From Pseudomonadota bacterium (GTDB lineage Bacteria > Pseudomonadota > Alphaproteobacteria > Rhizobiales > Rhizobiaceae): a stretch of 37,386 nt of DNA. How positions within the stretch are numbered: position 1 is the first letter of the stretch; each line of letters starts with the position of its first letter. Of the stretch, positions 8,568 to 17,064 are shown in pieces. A program made the translations under genes and the position numbers. The notes under the pieces are model-generated. The model saw nothing but the letters and a program-made list of their open reading frames with translations, was not told the origin of the DNA and did no database searches. The stretch covers positions 1 to 37,386 of the forward strand of contig JAEWLS010000012.1 in the NCBI GenBank assembly GCA_023457435.1. The letters are read 5' to 3'.

Positions 8568-9014
8568 TCAGTGGATCGTCTCGTCGTCGAGGTCCGGCGC
8601 AAGCCACATCTTCTCGAGATTGTAGAACTCGCGGACTTCCGGCCTGAAAATGTGGACGATCACGTCGCCGGCGTCGATCAGCACCCAATCGGCGGCCGAC
8701 AGGCCCTCAACGCGCGCGGTGCCATGGCCGGCATCCTTCAGCGCCTTGAGCAGATGTTCGGCGACCGCGGCGACGTGGCGATGCGAACGCCCCGACGCGA
8801 CGACCATGTGGTCGGCGAGCGCGGACTTGCCCTGGATGTCGATGGGGACGATGTCTTCCGCCTTGGAGTCTTCGAGACTGCTCACGACGGTGTCGAGGAC
8901 CATGGTCTGGGCGATAGTGCCGCTCAACCCGGCCGGCGAAGGCGCGATCTCGGCCTTCTTCCTGATTGCTGTTCTCAGCGCTTTTGCCTTTCGTTCAAGA
9001 ACAACTGCCGGCAT
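8568..9014 (-). CDS. rsfS: Ribosome silencing factor RsfS/Iojap
   Basis: RsfS binds ribosomal protein L14 on the 50S subunit and blocks joining with 30S when nutrients are short. The core is unmistakable: SKAEDIVPIDIQGKSALADHM, then VVASGRSHRHVAAVAEHL, and RPEVREFYNLEKMW near the end. The start at 9014 gives 148 residues with a 36-residue basic N-terminal lead (VLERKAKALRTAIRKKAE), as is common in Rhizobiales. An AGGAAAG motif lies about 12 nt upstream. A GTG immediately before (9017) and an ATG at 8903 are alternatives. rlmH follows 27 nt later. Confidence 0.93.
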   Translation of the reverse strand: MPAVVLERKAKALRTAIRKKAEIAPSPAGLSGTIAQTMVLDTVVSSLEDSKAEDIVPIDIQGKSALADHMVVASGRSHRHVAAVAEHLLKALKDAGHGTARVEGLSAADWVLIDAGDVIVHIFRPEVREFYNLEKMWLAPDLDDETIH

Positions 9015-9057
9015 CACGCGCCGGTCTTTCCTAGATAGGCAGAGTCCCGGTGCAGTT

Positions 9058-10302
9058 TCAAGACGCCGGCGGCAAAGGCGCCGTCGCGGGGAGCGGAGCG
9101 AAGCTTCCAGTTTCCGCCGGCGGCACCGGATCGGCACGGACGATGCGCCACAGGACGAAGACCGCGTAGGCCGCGGCGATCGCCACCGCCACCCAGATGA
9201 AGGCGACGGTGCCGTAGAGGCCGGTCAGCAGCGTGCCGATGCCGGGCACGAGGAAGCCGGACAGCGACCAGGCAAAGAGCAGCGTGCTCTGCAACTGCAC
9301 CATCTCGTCGCGGCGCGCGCGGTCGCCGGCATGCGCGGTCGCGAGCGAGTAGATCGATTCCGAGGCCCCGTCCCAGACCATGTAGATGAGGATGAGCACT
9401 ATCAGGGTCGAGCCGTCCAAGGCCCCGGCGAGCACGCCGAAGCCGACGACGAGCAGCGCCGCCGCCACCAGCACGTAGCGGCGGTCGGTGCGGTCGGATA
9501 TCCAGCCGAGCGGGATCTGCACGAACAGCGTGCCGAGCGGCATGGCGAACATCAGCGTCGCGACCTGCTGCTGGCTGAAGCCCGACGCCGTCGCGTGGAT
9601 CGGCGCGAAGCCCGCGATCATCATCGACAGGCCACCGACCGCCAGCATGCCGGCGACGCCGACCGGCGAGATGCGCCATGCACGGCGCAGCGCGAGCGAG
9701 GCGCGTGCCGGCGGCGCCGGCTGGGGCAGGGTCGAGACGCCGACCGGCATGATGGCCATCGCCGCGAAGGAGACGGCAAGCACCGGTCCGGCCGACCCGG
9801 CGATGTCGACCTGCCCGAGCAGGAGCGAGCCGCAGCCGAGACCGACGATGTAGGCGACGTAGAAGATCGCCATGACCCGGCCGCGAATCCGGTTCTCGAC
9901 GGCGTCGTTCAGCCAGCTCTGCGCGACGATGAAGACGCCGCAAATGGCGAAGCCGTAGAGCGCGCGCGCGCCCATCCAGACGATGGGGTCGATGCCCGAC
10001 GCCACCAGCGTGTTGGACAGCACCACCAGCGCGGCGAAGATCATGAAGGCGCGGGCGTGGTCGCTGCGGCGGACGATGGCGCCCGTGGTGAGGCAGCCGA
10101 CCAGGCCGCCGACCGACAGCGCGGTGAGGATGCCGCCGGCCCAGGTGGGCGCGTAGCCGGCGGCACCGAGGCTGACCGGAATGTAGGTGAACATCAGCCC
10201 GTTGCCGACCGCCATCAGCGCGGCCGAGGCAATGACCGACGCGACCGCGAGGCCGGAGGCGCCGCGCCGCGTTTCGTCGTCCGTATCGGGAATCGCCGTC
10301 AT
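9058..10302 (-). CDS. MFS transporter (YcaD-like)
   Basis: The 414-residue product is a twelve-helix major facilitator protein, with hydrophobic segments starting at about residues 20, 50, 85, 115, 145 and 175 in the first half and a matching set from about 215 to 390. The loop between helices 8 and 9 contains GWISDRTDRRYVL, the repeat of the MFS motif A, and the first half has GAIVRRSDHARAF. The substrate cannot be read from sequence; its overall look is that of the YcaD-like group. It lies between nadD (55 nt upstream on this strand) and rsfS (43 nt downstream), a spot where nadD and rsfS are often directly adjacent, so it may be a later insertion. Confidence 0.85.
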   Translation of the reverse strand: MTAIPDTDDETRRGASGLAVASVIASAALMAVGNGLMFTYIPVSLGAAGYAPTWAGGILTALSVGGLVGCLTTGAIVRRSDHARAFMIFAALVVLSNTLVASGIDPIVWMGARALYGFAICGVFIVAQSWLNDAVENRIRGRVMAIFYVAYIVGLGCGSLLLGQVDIAGSAGPVLAVSFAAMAIMPVGVSTLPQPAPPARASLALRRAWRISPVGVAGMLAVGGLSMMIAGFAPIHATASGFSQQQVATLMFAMPLGTLFVQIPLGWISDRTDRRYVLVAAALLVVGFGVLAGALDGSTLIVLILIYMVWDGASESIYSLATAHAGDRARRDEMVQLQSTLLFAWSLSGFLVPGIGTLLTGLYGTVAFIWVAVAIAAAYAVFVLWRIVRADPVPPAETGSFAPLPATAPLPPAS

Positions 10303-10357
10303 CGCGCCGGAGATTGAGGCAGACGACCTGCGCCGGCTCTGTCAAAAACGACCGCCG

Positions 10358-10945
10358 CTAGCGTGCCGCCGCCGCGCGCAGCGCAGTCGACGACAGCGTC
10401 GAGCGGGGGCCATGGATGAAGGTCCACGCCGGCGGACGCATCAGCGCCAGCCGGCCGGCATCGGTCTCGTCGACGCGGGCATAGTCGAACGTCTTGGCCA
10501 TGACGGACGAGAGGAATGCGAGCGTCGCGCCGGGCCGGTCGATGACCGCTATCGGCAGCGTGGCGGCGATCTCGCGCCAGCGCTGCCAGCGATGAAAATC
10601 GCGCAGCGAGTCGGCGCCCATGATCCAGACGAAGTTCACGCCGGGGTTGCGCCGGGTCACCAGCTCGACGGTGTCGGCGGTGTAGCGGATGCGGTGGGCG
10701 GCCTCGAAGGCCGTGACCTTGATGCGCGGATCCGGGGAGATCGCCTCGGAAAGGGCGACGCGCTTCGGGAGCGGCGCCAGCTCGCGCCGGGATTTCAGCG
10801 GGTTGCCGGGCGTCACGATCCACCACAGCTGGTCCAGGCGCAGCCGCCGCATCGCGATCTCGGCGACCAGCGCGTGGCCGGCGTGCGGCGGGTTGAACGA
10901 ACCGCCGAAAAGGCCGACCTGCATGCCCTTCTCGGCATGGGGCAT
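10358..10945 (-). CDS. nadD: Nicotinate-nucleotide adenylyltransferase
   Basis: NadD joins nicotinate mononucleotide and ATP to give deamido-NAD, a required step of NAD synthesis. The nucleotidyltransferase motif GLFGGSFNPPHAGH, which carries the HxGH signature, lies at the N-terminus. The C-terminal TFIHGPRSTLSSTALR carries the second ATP-binding signature (an ISSTxxR variant). WWIVTPGNPLK and WIMGADSLRDFHRW are diagnostic of bacterial NadD. The ATG at 10945 gives 195 residues. A GTG at 10996, just after the stop of the OsmC gene, would add RSRYLR and 11 more residues that also look conserved in the group, so the true start may be there. Confidence 0.93.
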   Translation of the reverse strand: MPHAEKGMQVGLFGGSFNPPHAGHALVAEIAMRRLRLDQLWWIVTPGNPLKSRRELAPLPKRVALSEAISPDPRIKVTAFEAAHRIRYTADTVELVTRRNPGVNFVWIMGADSLRDFHRWQRWREIAATLPIAVIDRPGATLAFLSSVMAKTFDYARVDETDAGRLALMRPPAWTFIHGPRSTLSSTALRAAAAR

Positions 10946-11001
10946 GCGCAGATAGCGGCTCCGCAGTCCGGGCTCTGCCGCAGTGTCCGGCGCCACCGGG
11001 C

Positions 11002-11406
11002 TCAGACCGGGACGAAGGTCACTGGAACGCCGGCGCGCAGCGAGTTGCTCATCATGCAACTCGCCTTCGCTGCCTCGACGATCTCGGTCGCGTCGTCGCC
11101 CGCAGCGGTGCGGCAGGTGACCGCGACGCTCGCGGACCTTGCCATGATGGGCTCGCCGTCCAGCTCCACCGTGACGGTGACGTCCACAGTGCCCAGCGTC
11201 ACGCCACGTTCAGCGGCGACGTAGCGCAGATCGTTGCAGAAGCAGCCTCCCAGCGCGAGGCCGAGCAACTGCGCGCCGTTGAAACCCAGACCCATGCCGC
11301 CGGCGCGGCCCTCGGGACGATCGACGACGATGGTATGCCCGCCCGCCCAGCCCATGGAAGCCTGGGTGCCTTCGACGTTACGCAGGTGCACCTGTGCCGT
11401 CAGCAT
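11002..11406 (-). CDS. OsmC family protein
   Basis: The 134-residue protein belongs to the OsmC/Ohr superfamily of thiol-dependent peroxide-reducing and related proteins. GLALGGCFCNDLRYVA and the second cysteine region KASCMMSNSLRAG provide the paired cysteines (Cys55 or Cys57, and Cys117) used in hydroperoxide reduction. Cys-X-Cys at the first site is less common than a single cysteine. The start MLTAQVHLRNVEG is preceded by AGAGGA 8 nt upstream. It lies 20 nt after proA and directly before nadD, so it is probably part of the proBA-nadD transcript. The exact substrate is unknown; a role in redox protection is an inference from the family. Confidence 0.85.
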   Translation of the reverse strand: MLTAQVHLRNVEGTQASMGWAGGHTIVVDRPEGRAGGMGLGFNGAQLLGLALGGCFCNDLRYVAAERGVTLGTVDVTVTVELDGEPIMARSASVAVTCRTAAGDDATEIVEAAKASCMMSNSLRAGVPVTFVPV

Positions 11407-11426
11407 GCCGTCCTCTTCGCTCAGGG

Positions 11427-12716
11427 CTAGGGCCGTACCTGACCGCTGCCGCGGACGCGGTACTTGAACGAGGTGAGCTGCTCCACGCCGACCGGGCCGC
11501 GCGCGTGCATGCGGCCGGTGGCGATGCCGATCTCGGCGCCCATCCCGAACTCGCCGCCATCGGCGAACTGCGTCGAGGCGTTGTGCAGCAGGATCGCCGA
11601 GTCGATTTCCGAGAAGAAGCGGCGCACCGCGTCGGCGTCTTCGGCGACGATGGCGTCGGTGTGATGCGAGGAATAGGTCTCGATATGGTCGATGGCGCCC
11701 GATACGCCGTCGACCAGCTTCACCGAGATGATCGGAGCCAGATACTCGGTGATCCAGTCCTGTTCCGTGGCCTTTTCGGCCGCCGGGAACAGCCGACGAA
11801 CCTCTTCCGACCCACGGATGGCGCAGCCGGCGGCCGAGAGCGCGTCGAGAATCGGCACGAGATGGGTGCCCGCGACCTTGCGGTCGACCAGCAGCGTTTC
11901 GGCAGCACCGCAGATGCCGACCCGGCGCATCTTCGAATTCAGCACCAGTTCGACGGCGAGGTCGAGCCTGGCGGACGCGTCGACATAGACATGGACGATG
12001 CCTTCCAGGTGGGCGAAGACCGGCACGCGCGCCTCGTTCTGCACCCGCTCGACAAGGCTCTTGCCGCCGCGCGGCACGATGACGTCGAGATTGCCGCCGA
12101 GACCCTTCAGCATCTCGCCGACGGCCGCGCGGTCGGTCGTCGGCACAAGCTGGATCGCATCTTCGGGGAGGCCCGCAACGCGCAGACCCTCGACCATGCA
12201 GGCGTGAATCGCGGCCGAGGAGCGGGCAGAATCGGAGCCACCGCGAAGGATCACGGCATTGCCGGCCTTGAGACACAGGGCGCCGGCGTCCGCGGTGACA
12301 TTGGGGCGGCTCTCGTAGATCACGCCGATGACACCGAGCGGCGTGCGCACGCGCTCGATGTGCAGCCCGTTCGGCCGGTCCCATTCGGCGATCATCGCGC
12401 CGACCGGATCGTCTAGCGCCGCCACGACCTCGATGCCTTCCGCCATGGCGGCGATACGTGCGGGCGACAGCCTGAGACGATCGAGAAACGAGTCCTTGAG
12501 GCCGGCGCGCTCGGCAGCGGCGACGTCGACGGCATTGGCGGCCAAGATCGCTGCCTCGGAAGCGCGTATGGCAGCGGCCATCGCCTCGAGCGCCGCGGTC
12601 TTGCGGTGCGACTCGGCTATCGCCAGCGGTCGCGACGCGGCGCGGGCGCGGCGGCCGATGTCGGCCATCACGGAAGCGATGTCGGCGGTGTCCTGGCGCA
12701 GTGCGGCGGTAGCCAT
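11427..12716 (-). CDS. proA: Gamma-glutamyl phosphate reductase (glutamate-5-semialdehyde dehydrogenase)
   Basis: ProA reduces gamma-glutamyl phosphate with NADPH to glutamate semialdehyde, the second step of proline synthesis. The 429-residue length is typical. Signatures in order are RVRTPLGVIGVIYESRPNVT (about 122-141), KAGNAVILRGGSD (about 150-162), PRGGKSLV, the catalytic cysteine in RRVGICGAAETLL (Cys269), and the C-terminus HARGPVGVEQLTSFKY. The ATG at 12716 has GGGGAA about 8 nt upstream. The partner proB lies upstream on the same strand, separated by one small membrane-protein gene instead of the usual direct adjacency. Confidence 0.96.
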   Translation of the reverse strand: MATAALRQDTADIASVMADIGRRARAASRPLAIAESHRKTAALEAMAAAIRASEAAILAANAVDVAAAERAGLKDSFLDRLRLSPARIAAMAEGIEVVAALDDPVGAMIAEWDRPNGLHIERVRTPLGVIGVIYESRPNVTADAGALCLKAGNAVILRGGSDSARSSAAIHACMVEGLRVAGLPEDAIQLVPTTDRAAVGEMLKGLGGNLDVIVPRGGKSLVERVQNEARVPVFAHLEGIVHVYVDASARLDLAVELVLNSKMRRVGICGAAETLLVDRKVAGTHLVPILDALSAAGCAIRGSEEVRRLFPAAEKATEQDWITEYLAPIISVKLVDGVSGAIDHIETYSSHHTDAIVAEDADAVRRFFSEIDSAILLHNASTQFADGGEFGMGAEIGIATGRMHARGPVGVEQLTSFKYRVRGSGQVRP

Positions 12717-12780
12717 CGTAGAGTTCCCCTGCAGACCCGCGATGTACACGCGGCCGACGCAAGCGGCAATGGCGCGGCTT

Positions 12781-13149
12781 TCAGGTGAAGGCGGCGGCAG
12801 CGCCAAACGCGATGTAGGCGAAGTAGCCGCCGACGCCGACGAGAAGAAGGTTGAGCAGGATGCCGAGGACGCTGGAGGCTACGGCGCCGCGCGCCAGGCC
12901 GATGACGCCGACGACGATGCCGACCAGGTGCAGCACAGGCGCGACGGCGAGGAAGCCGGTCACCACGTAGAACGTCGCCGGATCCGCGGTCCAGTCGGGC
13001 GCGTCCGACGGAAGGTTGGCAAGGTAGGTCGCGGCGCCGCCGGCGAGGATCAGCGCTAGCATTGCCAGGAGGATGGACCAGACGCCGTGGCGGGGCCGCC
13101 GACGCGGCGCCAACCCCACTGCCGATTGACCGCTTCTTCCCCACTGCAT
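12781..13149 (-). CDS. Small membrane protein between proB and proA
   Basis: The 122-residue product has a basic N-terminus (APRRRPRHG) followed by three hydrophobic segments at about residues 24-43, 62-85 and 92-118. It resembles DUF4190-type small membrane proteins in layout (helix, exposed loop with PSDAPDWTADP, helix pair with GVIGLARGAVASSVLGILLN), but no family was recognised with certainty. It starts 26 nt after the proB stop and ends 64 nt before the proA start, on the same strand, so it is probably co-transcribed with both. The function is unknown. Coding seems real because the hydrophobic segments are clean and the codon GC pattern matches the neighbours. Confidence 0.7.
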   Translation of the reverse strand: MQWGRSGQSAVGLAPRRRPRHGVWSILLAMLALILAGGAATYLANLPSDAPDWTADPATFYVVTGFLAVAPVLHLVGIVVGVIGLARGAVASSVLGILLNLLLVGVGGYFAYIAFGAAAAFT

Positions 13150-13175
13150 GGCCGCCCCCAGCCTTCCCGTGATGT

Positions 13176-14315
13176 CTACGTCGTTGTCGTCTCGTCCGCA
13201 CCCGTGCGCGACATGACGAGATCGTCGCGATGCACCATCTCGCCACGGGCCTCGTAGCCCAGCGCTTCCGCTATGGCGGAGGTCTTGAGGCCAGCGATAC
13301 GCACGGCGTCCGCGGCGTCGTAGGCAACCAGCCCGCGGGCGATCTCGCGGCCCTCCGGCCCGACGATGGCGACCGTGTCACCGCGCGCGAAGTCGCCCGA
13401 CACGAGCCTGACGCCGGCCGGCAGAAGCGACTTGCCGGTACGCAGCGCAGCCTCGGCGCCGGCGTCGACCACCAGCCGGCCGGCCGGCTCCAGATTGCCG
13501 GCAATCCAGGTCTTGTAGCCCTTCACCGGATTGCGGGCCGGCTTGAAGAAGGTCGCGCGCTCGCCGCGCTCGATGGCCGAAAGCGGGTTCGGGCGGCTGC
13601 CGAGGGTGATGACCATGGCAGCGCCGGCGCCGGTCGCGATCTTGCCGGCGTCGATCTTGGTGCGCATGCCGCCGCGGGAGAGCTCCGAGGCAGGCCCCGC
13701 CGCCATCTCCTCGATCTCCTTGGTAATCGCATCGACGAGAGGGATATGCCGCGCCAGCGGGTCGCGCTGCGGCGGCGCCGTGTAGAGCCCGTCAATGTCG
13801 GACAGCAGAACCAAAAGGTCGGCACCCATCATGGTGGCGACGCGGGCGGCGAGCCGGTCGTTGTCGCCATAGCGGATCTCGCTGGTGGCGACCGTGTCGT
13901 TCTCGTTGATAACCGGGACGCAGCGAAGCTTGAGCAAGGTCGAGATCGTGGCGCGGGCGTTGAGATAGCGCCGGCGCTCCTCGGTATCGCCGAGGGTCAG
14001 CAGCACCTGCCCCGACGTCAGACCGCGGCGCGACAGCTCGTCGGCCCAGGCACGGGCAAGCGCGATCTGGCCCACTGCGGCGGCTGCCTGGCTCTCCTCG
14101 AGCTTCAGAACCTTGCCCGCCAGGCCGAGCATCGTGCGGCCAAGCGCGATGGCGCCGGACGATACGACGAGGATGCCCGCGCCGCGCTGCGCCAGCGCAG
14201 CGATGTCATCCACCATCGAGGCCAGCCATTCGCCGCGCAGGCCGGTCTTGCGGTCGACAAGGAGTGCCGAGCCGATCTTGACCACGATCCGGCGATATGG
14301 CGCGAGCGAGGTCAT
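13176..14315 (-). CDS. proB: Glutamate 5-kinase
   Basis: ProB phosphorylates glutamate to gamma-glutamyl phosphate, the first and feedback-inhibited step of proline synthesis. The amino acid kinase domain fills residues 1-260 or so: RRIVVKIGSALLVD, VVSSGAIALG, PVINENDTVATSEI, GDNDRLAARVA and DIDGLYTAPP are all canonical. A PUA domain follows (about 280-365, GPEGREIARGLVAYDAADAV), giving the full-length 379-residue form. The ATG at 14315 shares one base with the obgE stop (TGATG), showing translational coupling to obgE. Confidence 0.96.
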   Translation of the reverse strand: MTSLAPYRRIVVKIGSALLVDRKTGLRGEWLASMVDDIAALAQRGAGILVVSSGAIALGRTMLGLAGKVLKLEESQAAAAVGQIALARAWADELSRRGLTSGQVLLTLGDTEERRRYLNARATISTLLKLRCVPVINENDTVATSEIRYGDNDRLAARVATMMGADLLVLLSDIDGLYTAPPQRDPLARHIPLVDAITKEIEEMAAGPASELSRGGMRTKIDAGKIATGAGAAMVITLGSRPNPLSAIERGERATFFKPARNPVKGYKTWIAGNLEPAGRLVVDAGAEAALRTGKSLLPAGVRLVSGDFARGDTVAIVGPEGREIARGLVAYDAADAVRIAGLKTSAIAEALGYEARGEMVHRDDLVMSRTGADETTTT

Positions 14316-15358
14316 CAGTCCGGCTTGTTCGACCACCGGCTCTCGTTCTTGACCGGTGTCTCGCGAAGGCGCGCGTCGCCGATCTCGGCGGCAAGCGCGC
14401 GCAGCACCTCCTGCACGCCCTCGCCGGTCGCGGCGGACAGCTCGATCGGGGCGCGGCCGGCCGCCTTCCTGAGCGCCGCGAGCTTCGCCCTGCGCGCCGC
14501 CGGCTCGACGGTGTCGCACTGGCTCATCGCCAGCACTTCGGGCTTGTCGGAAAGGCCATGCCCATATGCCTCGAGCTCGCCGCGGACGGTGCGGTAGGCC
14601 CTGGTCGGGCTCTCCTCGCGGGCCGACACCAGGTGCAGCAGCACGCGCGTACGCTCGACATGGCCGAGGAAGCGGTCGCCGATGCCCACGCCCTCATGCG
14701 CGCCTTCGATCAGGCCGGGGATATCGGCGAGCACGAATTCGCGCGCGTCGATGCGCACTACGCCGAGATTGGGGTGGAGCGTCGTGAACGGATAGTCGGC
14801 GATCTTGGGCTTCGCCGCCGTGACCGCCGCGAGGAAGGTCGACTTGCCGGCGTTGGGCAGGCCGACCAGACCGGCGTCGGCGATCAGCTTCAGCCTCAGC
14901 CAGATGGTCAGTTCCTCGCCGGGCAGGCCGGGGTTCGCACGCCGCGGAGCCTGGTTGGTGGAGGTCTTGAAGTGCTGATTGCCGAAGCCGCCATTGCCGC
15001 CCTTGGCAAGCAGGAAGCGCTGGCCGATCTCGGTCAGGTCGCAGATCAGCGTGTCGTTGTCCTCGGCGTAGATCTGCGTGCCGGCGGGTACCTTCAGCGT
15101 CACGTCCGCGCCCTTGGCGCCGGCGCGGTTGCGGCCCATGCCGTGGACGCCCGTCTTGGCGTGGAAATGCTGCTGATAGCGGTAGTCGATGAGCGTATTG
15201 AGGCCATCGACGGCTTCAACCCAGACGTCGCCGCCGCGGCCGCCGTCGCCACCGTCCGGCCCGCCGAACTCGATGAACTTCTCGCGACGAAACGAGACCG
15301 CGCCGGCGCCGCCGTCGCCCGATCTGATGTAGACCTTGGCCTGGTCGAGAAATTTCAT
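14315..15358 (-). CDS. obgE: Obg family GTPase
   Basis: ObgE is an essential GTPase that binds the 50S subunit and links ribosome assembly to the stringent response. The 347-residue protein has the glycine-rich Obg fold (about 1-158, with GDGGAGAVSFRREKF and GGPDGGDGGRGG) and a G domain with G1 GLPNAGKS (166-173), the switch I TTLHPNLGV, G3 DIPG (212-215) and a G4 position reading SQCD (279-282) instead of the usual NKxD. From memory, rhizobial Obg proteins often carry SQxD here. The C-terminal domain is nearly absent. It lies downstream of the rplU-rpmA operon in the usual neighbourhood, but with two genes between. Confidence 0.95.
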   Translation of the reverse strand: MKFLDQAKVYIRSGDGGAGAVSFRREKFIEFGGPDGGDGGRGGDVWVEAVDGLNTLIDYRYQQHFHAKTGVHGMGRNRAGAKGADVTLKVPAGTQIYAEDNDTLICDLTEIGQRFLLAKGGNGGFGNQHFKTSTNQAPRRANPGLPGEELTIWLRLKLIADAGLVGLPNAGKSTFLAAVTAAKPKIADYPFTTLHPNLGVVRIDAREFVLADIPGLIEGAHEGVGIGDRFLGHVERTRVLLHLVSAREESPTRAYRTVRGELEAYGHGLSDKPEVLAMSQCDTVEPAARRAKLAALRKAAGRAPIELSAATGEGVQEVLRALAAEIGDARLRETPVKNESRWSNKPD

Positions 15359-15456
15359 CCGGTTGACATGTCCGGCGACGAAATGGTCATGAAGCCGGGT
15401 TTTCCCGGCGCGCGAGCGATACAGGAACGCGCAGGCGACCGCAACGCACGAGCGAG

Positions 15457-16338
15457 ATGCGCCCTAACATGAATATCGTCAGCTACAACATCCAGTACGG
15501 CATCGGCCTCGACGGCCGGTACGACATCGGCCGCATCGTCGACGCCGTGCGCGGCGCCGACGTCATCGCGCTGCAGGAAGTGTCGCGCAACAATCCGCAG
15601 AACGGCATGCGCGACATGGTGGCGGAGATCCGGGAACATTTGCCGGAGTACTTCGCGGTCTACGGGCCGAACTTCGAGGTCGACCTCGGCGGCCACGTCA
15701 AGGACGGGCGGGCGGTGGAGGTGATGTTCCAATTCGGCAACATGGTCCTGTCGAAGACGCCGATACGGTCGTCGCGCAATCTGCTGCTGCCGCGGCGGCG
15801 CAGCTTCGGCAAGCTCGACCTCCAGCGCAGCGCGCTCGAGGCACTGGTCGAAACGCCACTCGGGCCGGTACGCTTCCATTCTGTGCATCTCGACCATCGC
15901 AACCCGCTGGAGCGCGAGGCGCAGGTGCGGTTTCTCAAGGAGCGCGCGCTCGGCTACCCGCAGGAGGGCGGCGGGCTGACCGGCACGAGCGAGATGGGTT
16001 TTCCGGAGCCGCCGCATCCGGAGGCCTATGTGCTGATGGGCGACTTCAACATGCTCGCCGGCTCGCCGGAATACGCGCTCCTGTGCGGGCGGCCGGACCA
16101 CGAATTCGACTGGCCGCTGTCTGCGGACCTCGCCGTCGACGCAGCGCGCCTGCTCGGGCGCGACGGGGAGGAGGAAACGACCTGGCTCGATCCGCAGCAG
16201 CCCGAAAACCGCGGCCGCTGGAAGCGCATCGACTACGTGTTCACGAGCGCCGGGCTCGCCGGCGCCCTGAAGTCGGCGCGGGTCGACCGGCAGGCGGTCG
16301 GATCCGACCACCTGCCGCTGTGGGTTGAGCTCGGCTGA
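15457..16338 (+). CDS. Endonuclease/exonuclease/phosphatase family protein
   Basis: The product (293 residues from 15457, or 289 from the ATG at 15469, which gives the more family-like start MNIVSYNIQYG) has the DNase I-like metal-dependent phosphoesterase fold. SYNIQYG supplies the N-terminal Asn, ALQEVSRN the metal-binding Glu (Glu41), MGDFNMLAGSPEY the Asp/Asn pair, and SDHLPLWVEL the C-terminal Asp-His. All catalytic positions are present. Members act on nucleic acids, inositol phosphates or sphingomyelin, so the substrate cannot be named. There is no clear signal peptide. Its stop abuts the stop of the GNAT gene on the other strand with no bases between (TGATCA). Confidence 0.85.
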   Translation: MRPNMNIVSYNIQYGIGLDGRYDIGRIVDAVRGADVIALQEVSRNNPQNGMRDMVAEIREHLPEYFAVYGPNFEVDLGGHVKDGRAVEVMFQFGNMVLSKTPIRSSRNLLLPRRRSFGKLDLQRSALEALVETPLGPVRFHSVHLDHRNPLEREAQVRFLKERALGYPQEGGGLTGTSEMGFPEPPHPEAYVLMGDFNMLAGSPEYALLCGRPDHEFDWPLSADLAVDAARLLGRDGEEETTWLDPQQPENRGRWKRIDYVFTSAGLAGALKSARVDRQAVGSDHLPLWVELG

Positions 16339-16929
16339 TCACTTCACGGCCGCCCAGGTGCGCAGGCTGACCCAGGTCTTGCGGTCGAGCAGGTAGCGGT
16401 CGACCGCGACCCGCCCGGCGGCGAGAGAATCGATCATGCCCTGGCCGAGATAGCGGAAGCCGCACTTCTGGATCACCCGGCGCGAGCCCGGGTTGATCAC
16501 CCGGCACGACGCGTAGAGCTCGCCGATCTCGGTCGCGCGGAAGGCCAGGTCGACCATCGCGTGCGCGGCCTCGGTGGCGAAGCCTTTGCCCCAAAACGGC
16601 TCGCCGATCCAGTAGCCGAGCTCCAGCCCGGCGCCGCGGGGATTGAGGCCCGCACCGCCGATCAGAGCGCCGGTCTCGGCGTCGGTGATGGCATAGCCGG
16701 CGCCGGCGGTGCGCATAGCCGACATGCGGATGAAGGCGCGCGCTTCCTTCTCGCCATACGGGTGCGGCATCCGCGCCAGCATGTCCGAGACCTTGCGGTT
16801 GTTGGCCAGGCGGGCGAGGTCGGCGACGTCATCCTCATGCGGCGGACGCAGCACGAGACGCTCGGTGACGAGCACCGGGCAATCGATCGAAGGGCTGAAC
16901 TCTTCGAAGTCTTCCTGTTCGGCGACCAT
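16339..16929 (-). CDS. GNAT family N-acetyltransferase (RimJ/RimL-like)
   Basis: The 196-residue protein carries the GNAT fold that moves acetyl from acetyl-CoA to an amine. LVTERLVLRPPHEDDVADLA at the N-terminus is typical of the RimJ/RimL branch, and ELGYWIGEPFWGKGFATEA contains the Q/RxxGxG/A-like acetyl-CoA loop (GKGFATEA). SCRVINPGSRRVIQKCGFRY is the conserved C-terminal strand. The ATG at 16929 is preceded by AGGAGGGAA with ideal spacing. It lies behind the rpmA terminator, so it may be transcribed by read-through or from its own promoter. Its target (protein or small molecule) is unknown. Confidence 0.88.
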   Translation of the reverse strand: MVAEQEDFEEFSPSIDCPVLVTERLVLRPPHEDDVADLARLANNRKVSDMLARMPHPYGEKEARAFIRMSAMRTAGAGYAITDAETGALIGGAGLNPRGAGLELGYWIGEPFWGKGFATEAAHAMVDLAFRATEIGELYASCRVINPGSRRVIQKCGFRYLGQGMIDSLAAGRVAVDRYLLDRKTWVSLRTWAAVK

Positions 16930-16957
16930 GTGATTCCCTCCTGGCAGGCCTTTGAAC

Positions 16958-16994
16958 AAAAGAAAAAGGGGAGATGGTGGCGACCCATCTCCCC
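16958..16994 (-). terminator. Intrinsic terminator of the rplU-rpmA operon
   Basis: On the minus strand, 70 nt after the rpmA stop, a 10-bp stem (GGGGAGATGG / CCATCTCCCC, arms 16985-16994 and 16968-16977 in plus coordinates) with a 7-nt loop is followed by TTTTTCTTTTG. Strong stem plus T-tract makes this a clear factor-independent terminator. The GNAT gene begins 29 nt beyond it. Confidence 0.85.
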
Positions 16995-17064
16995 TGATCC
17001 TTTTGCTGGCTTTGCCAGACACCGGTTCCCGAGATGGGGCGCCGGTGTTCTAGTGCGGAACCGG

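Noticed and set aside
13176..14519. proB starting upstream at 14519
   Set aside because: The extra 68 residues are Arg/Gly-rich shadow of obgE. The ATG at 14315 begins the conserved kinase domain and overlaps the obgE stop by one base.
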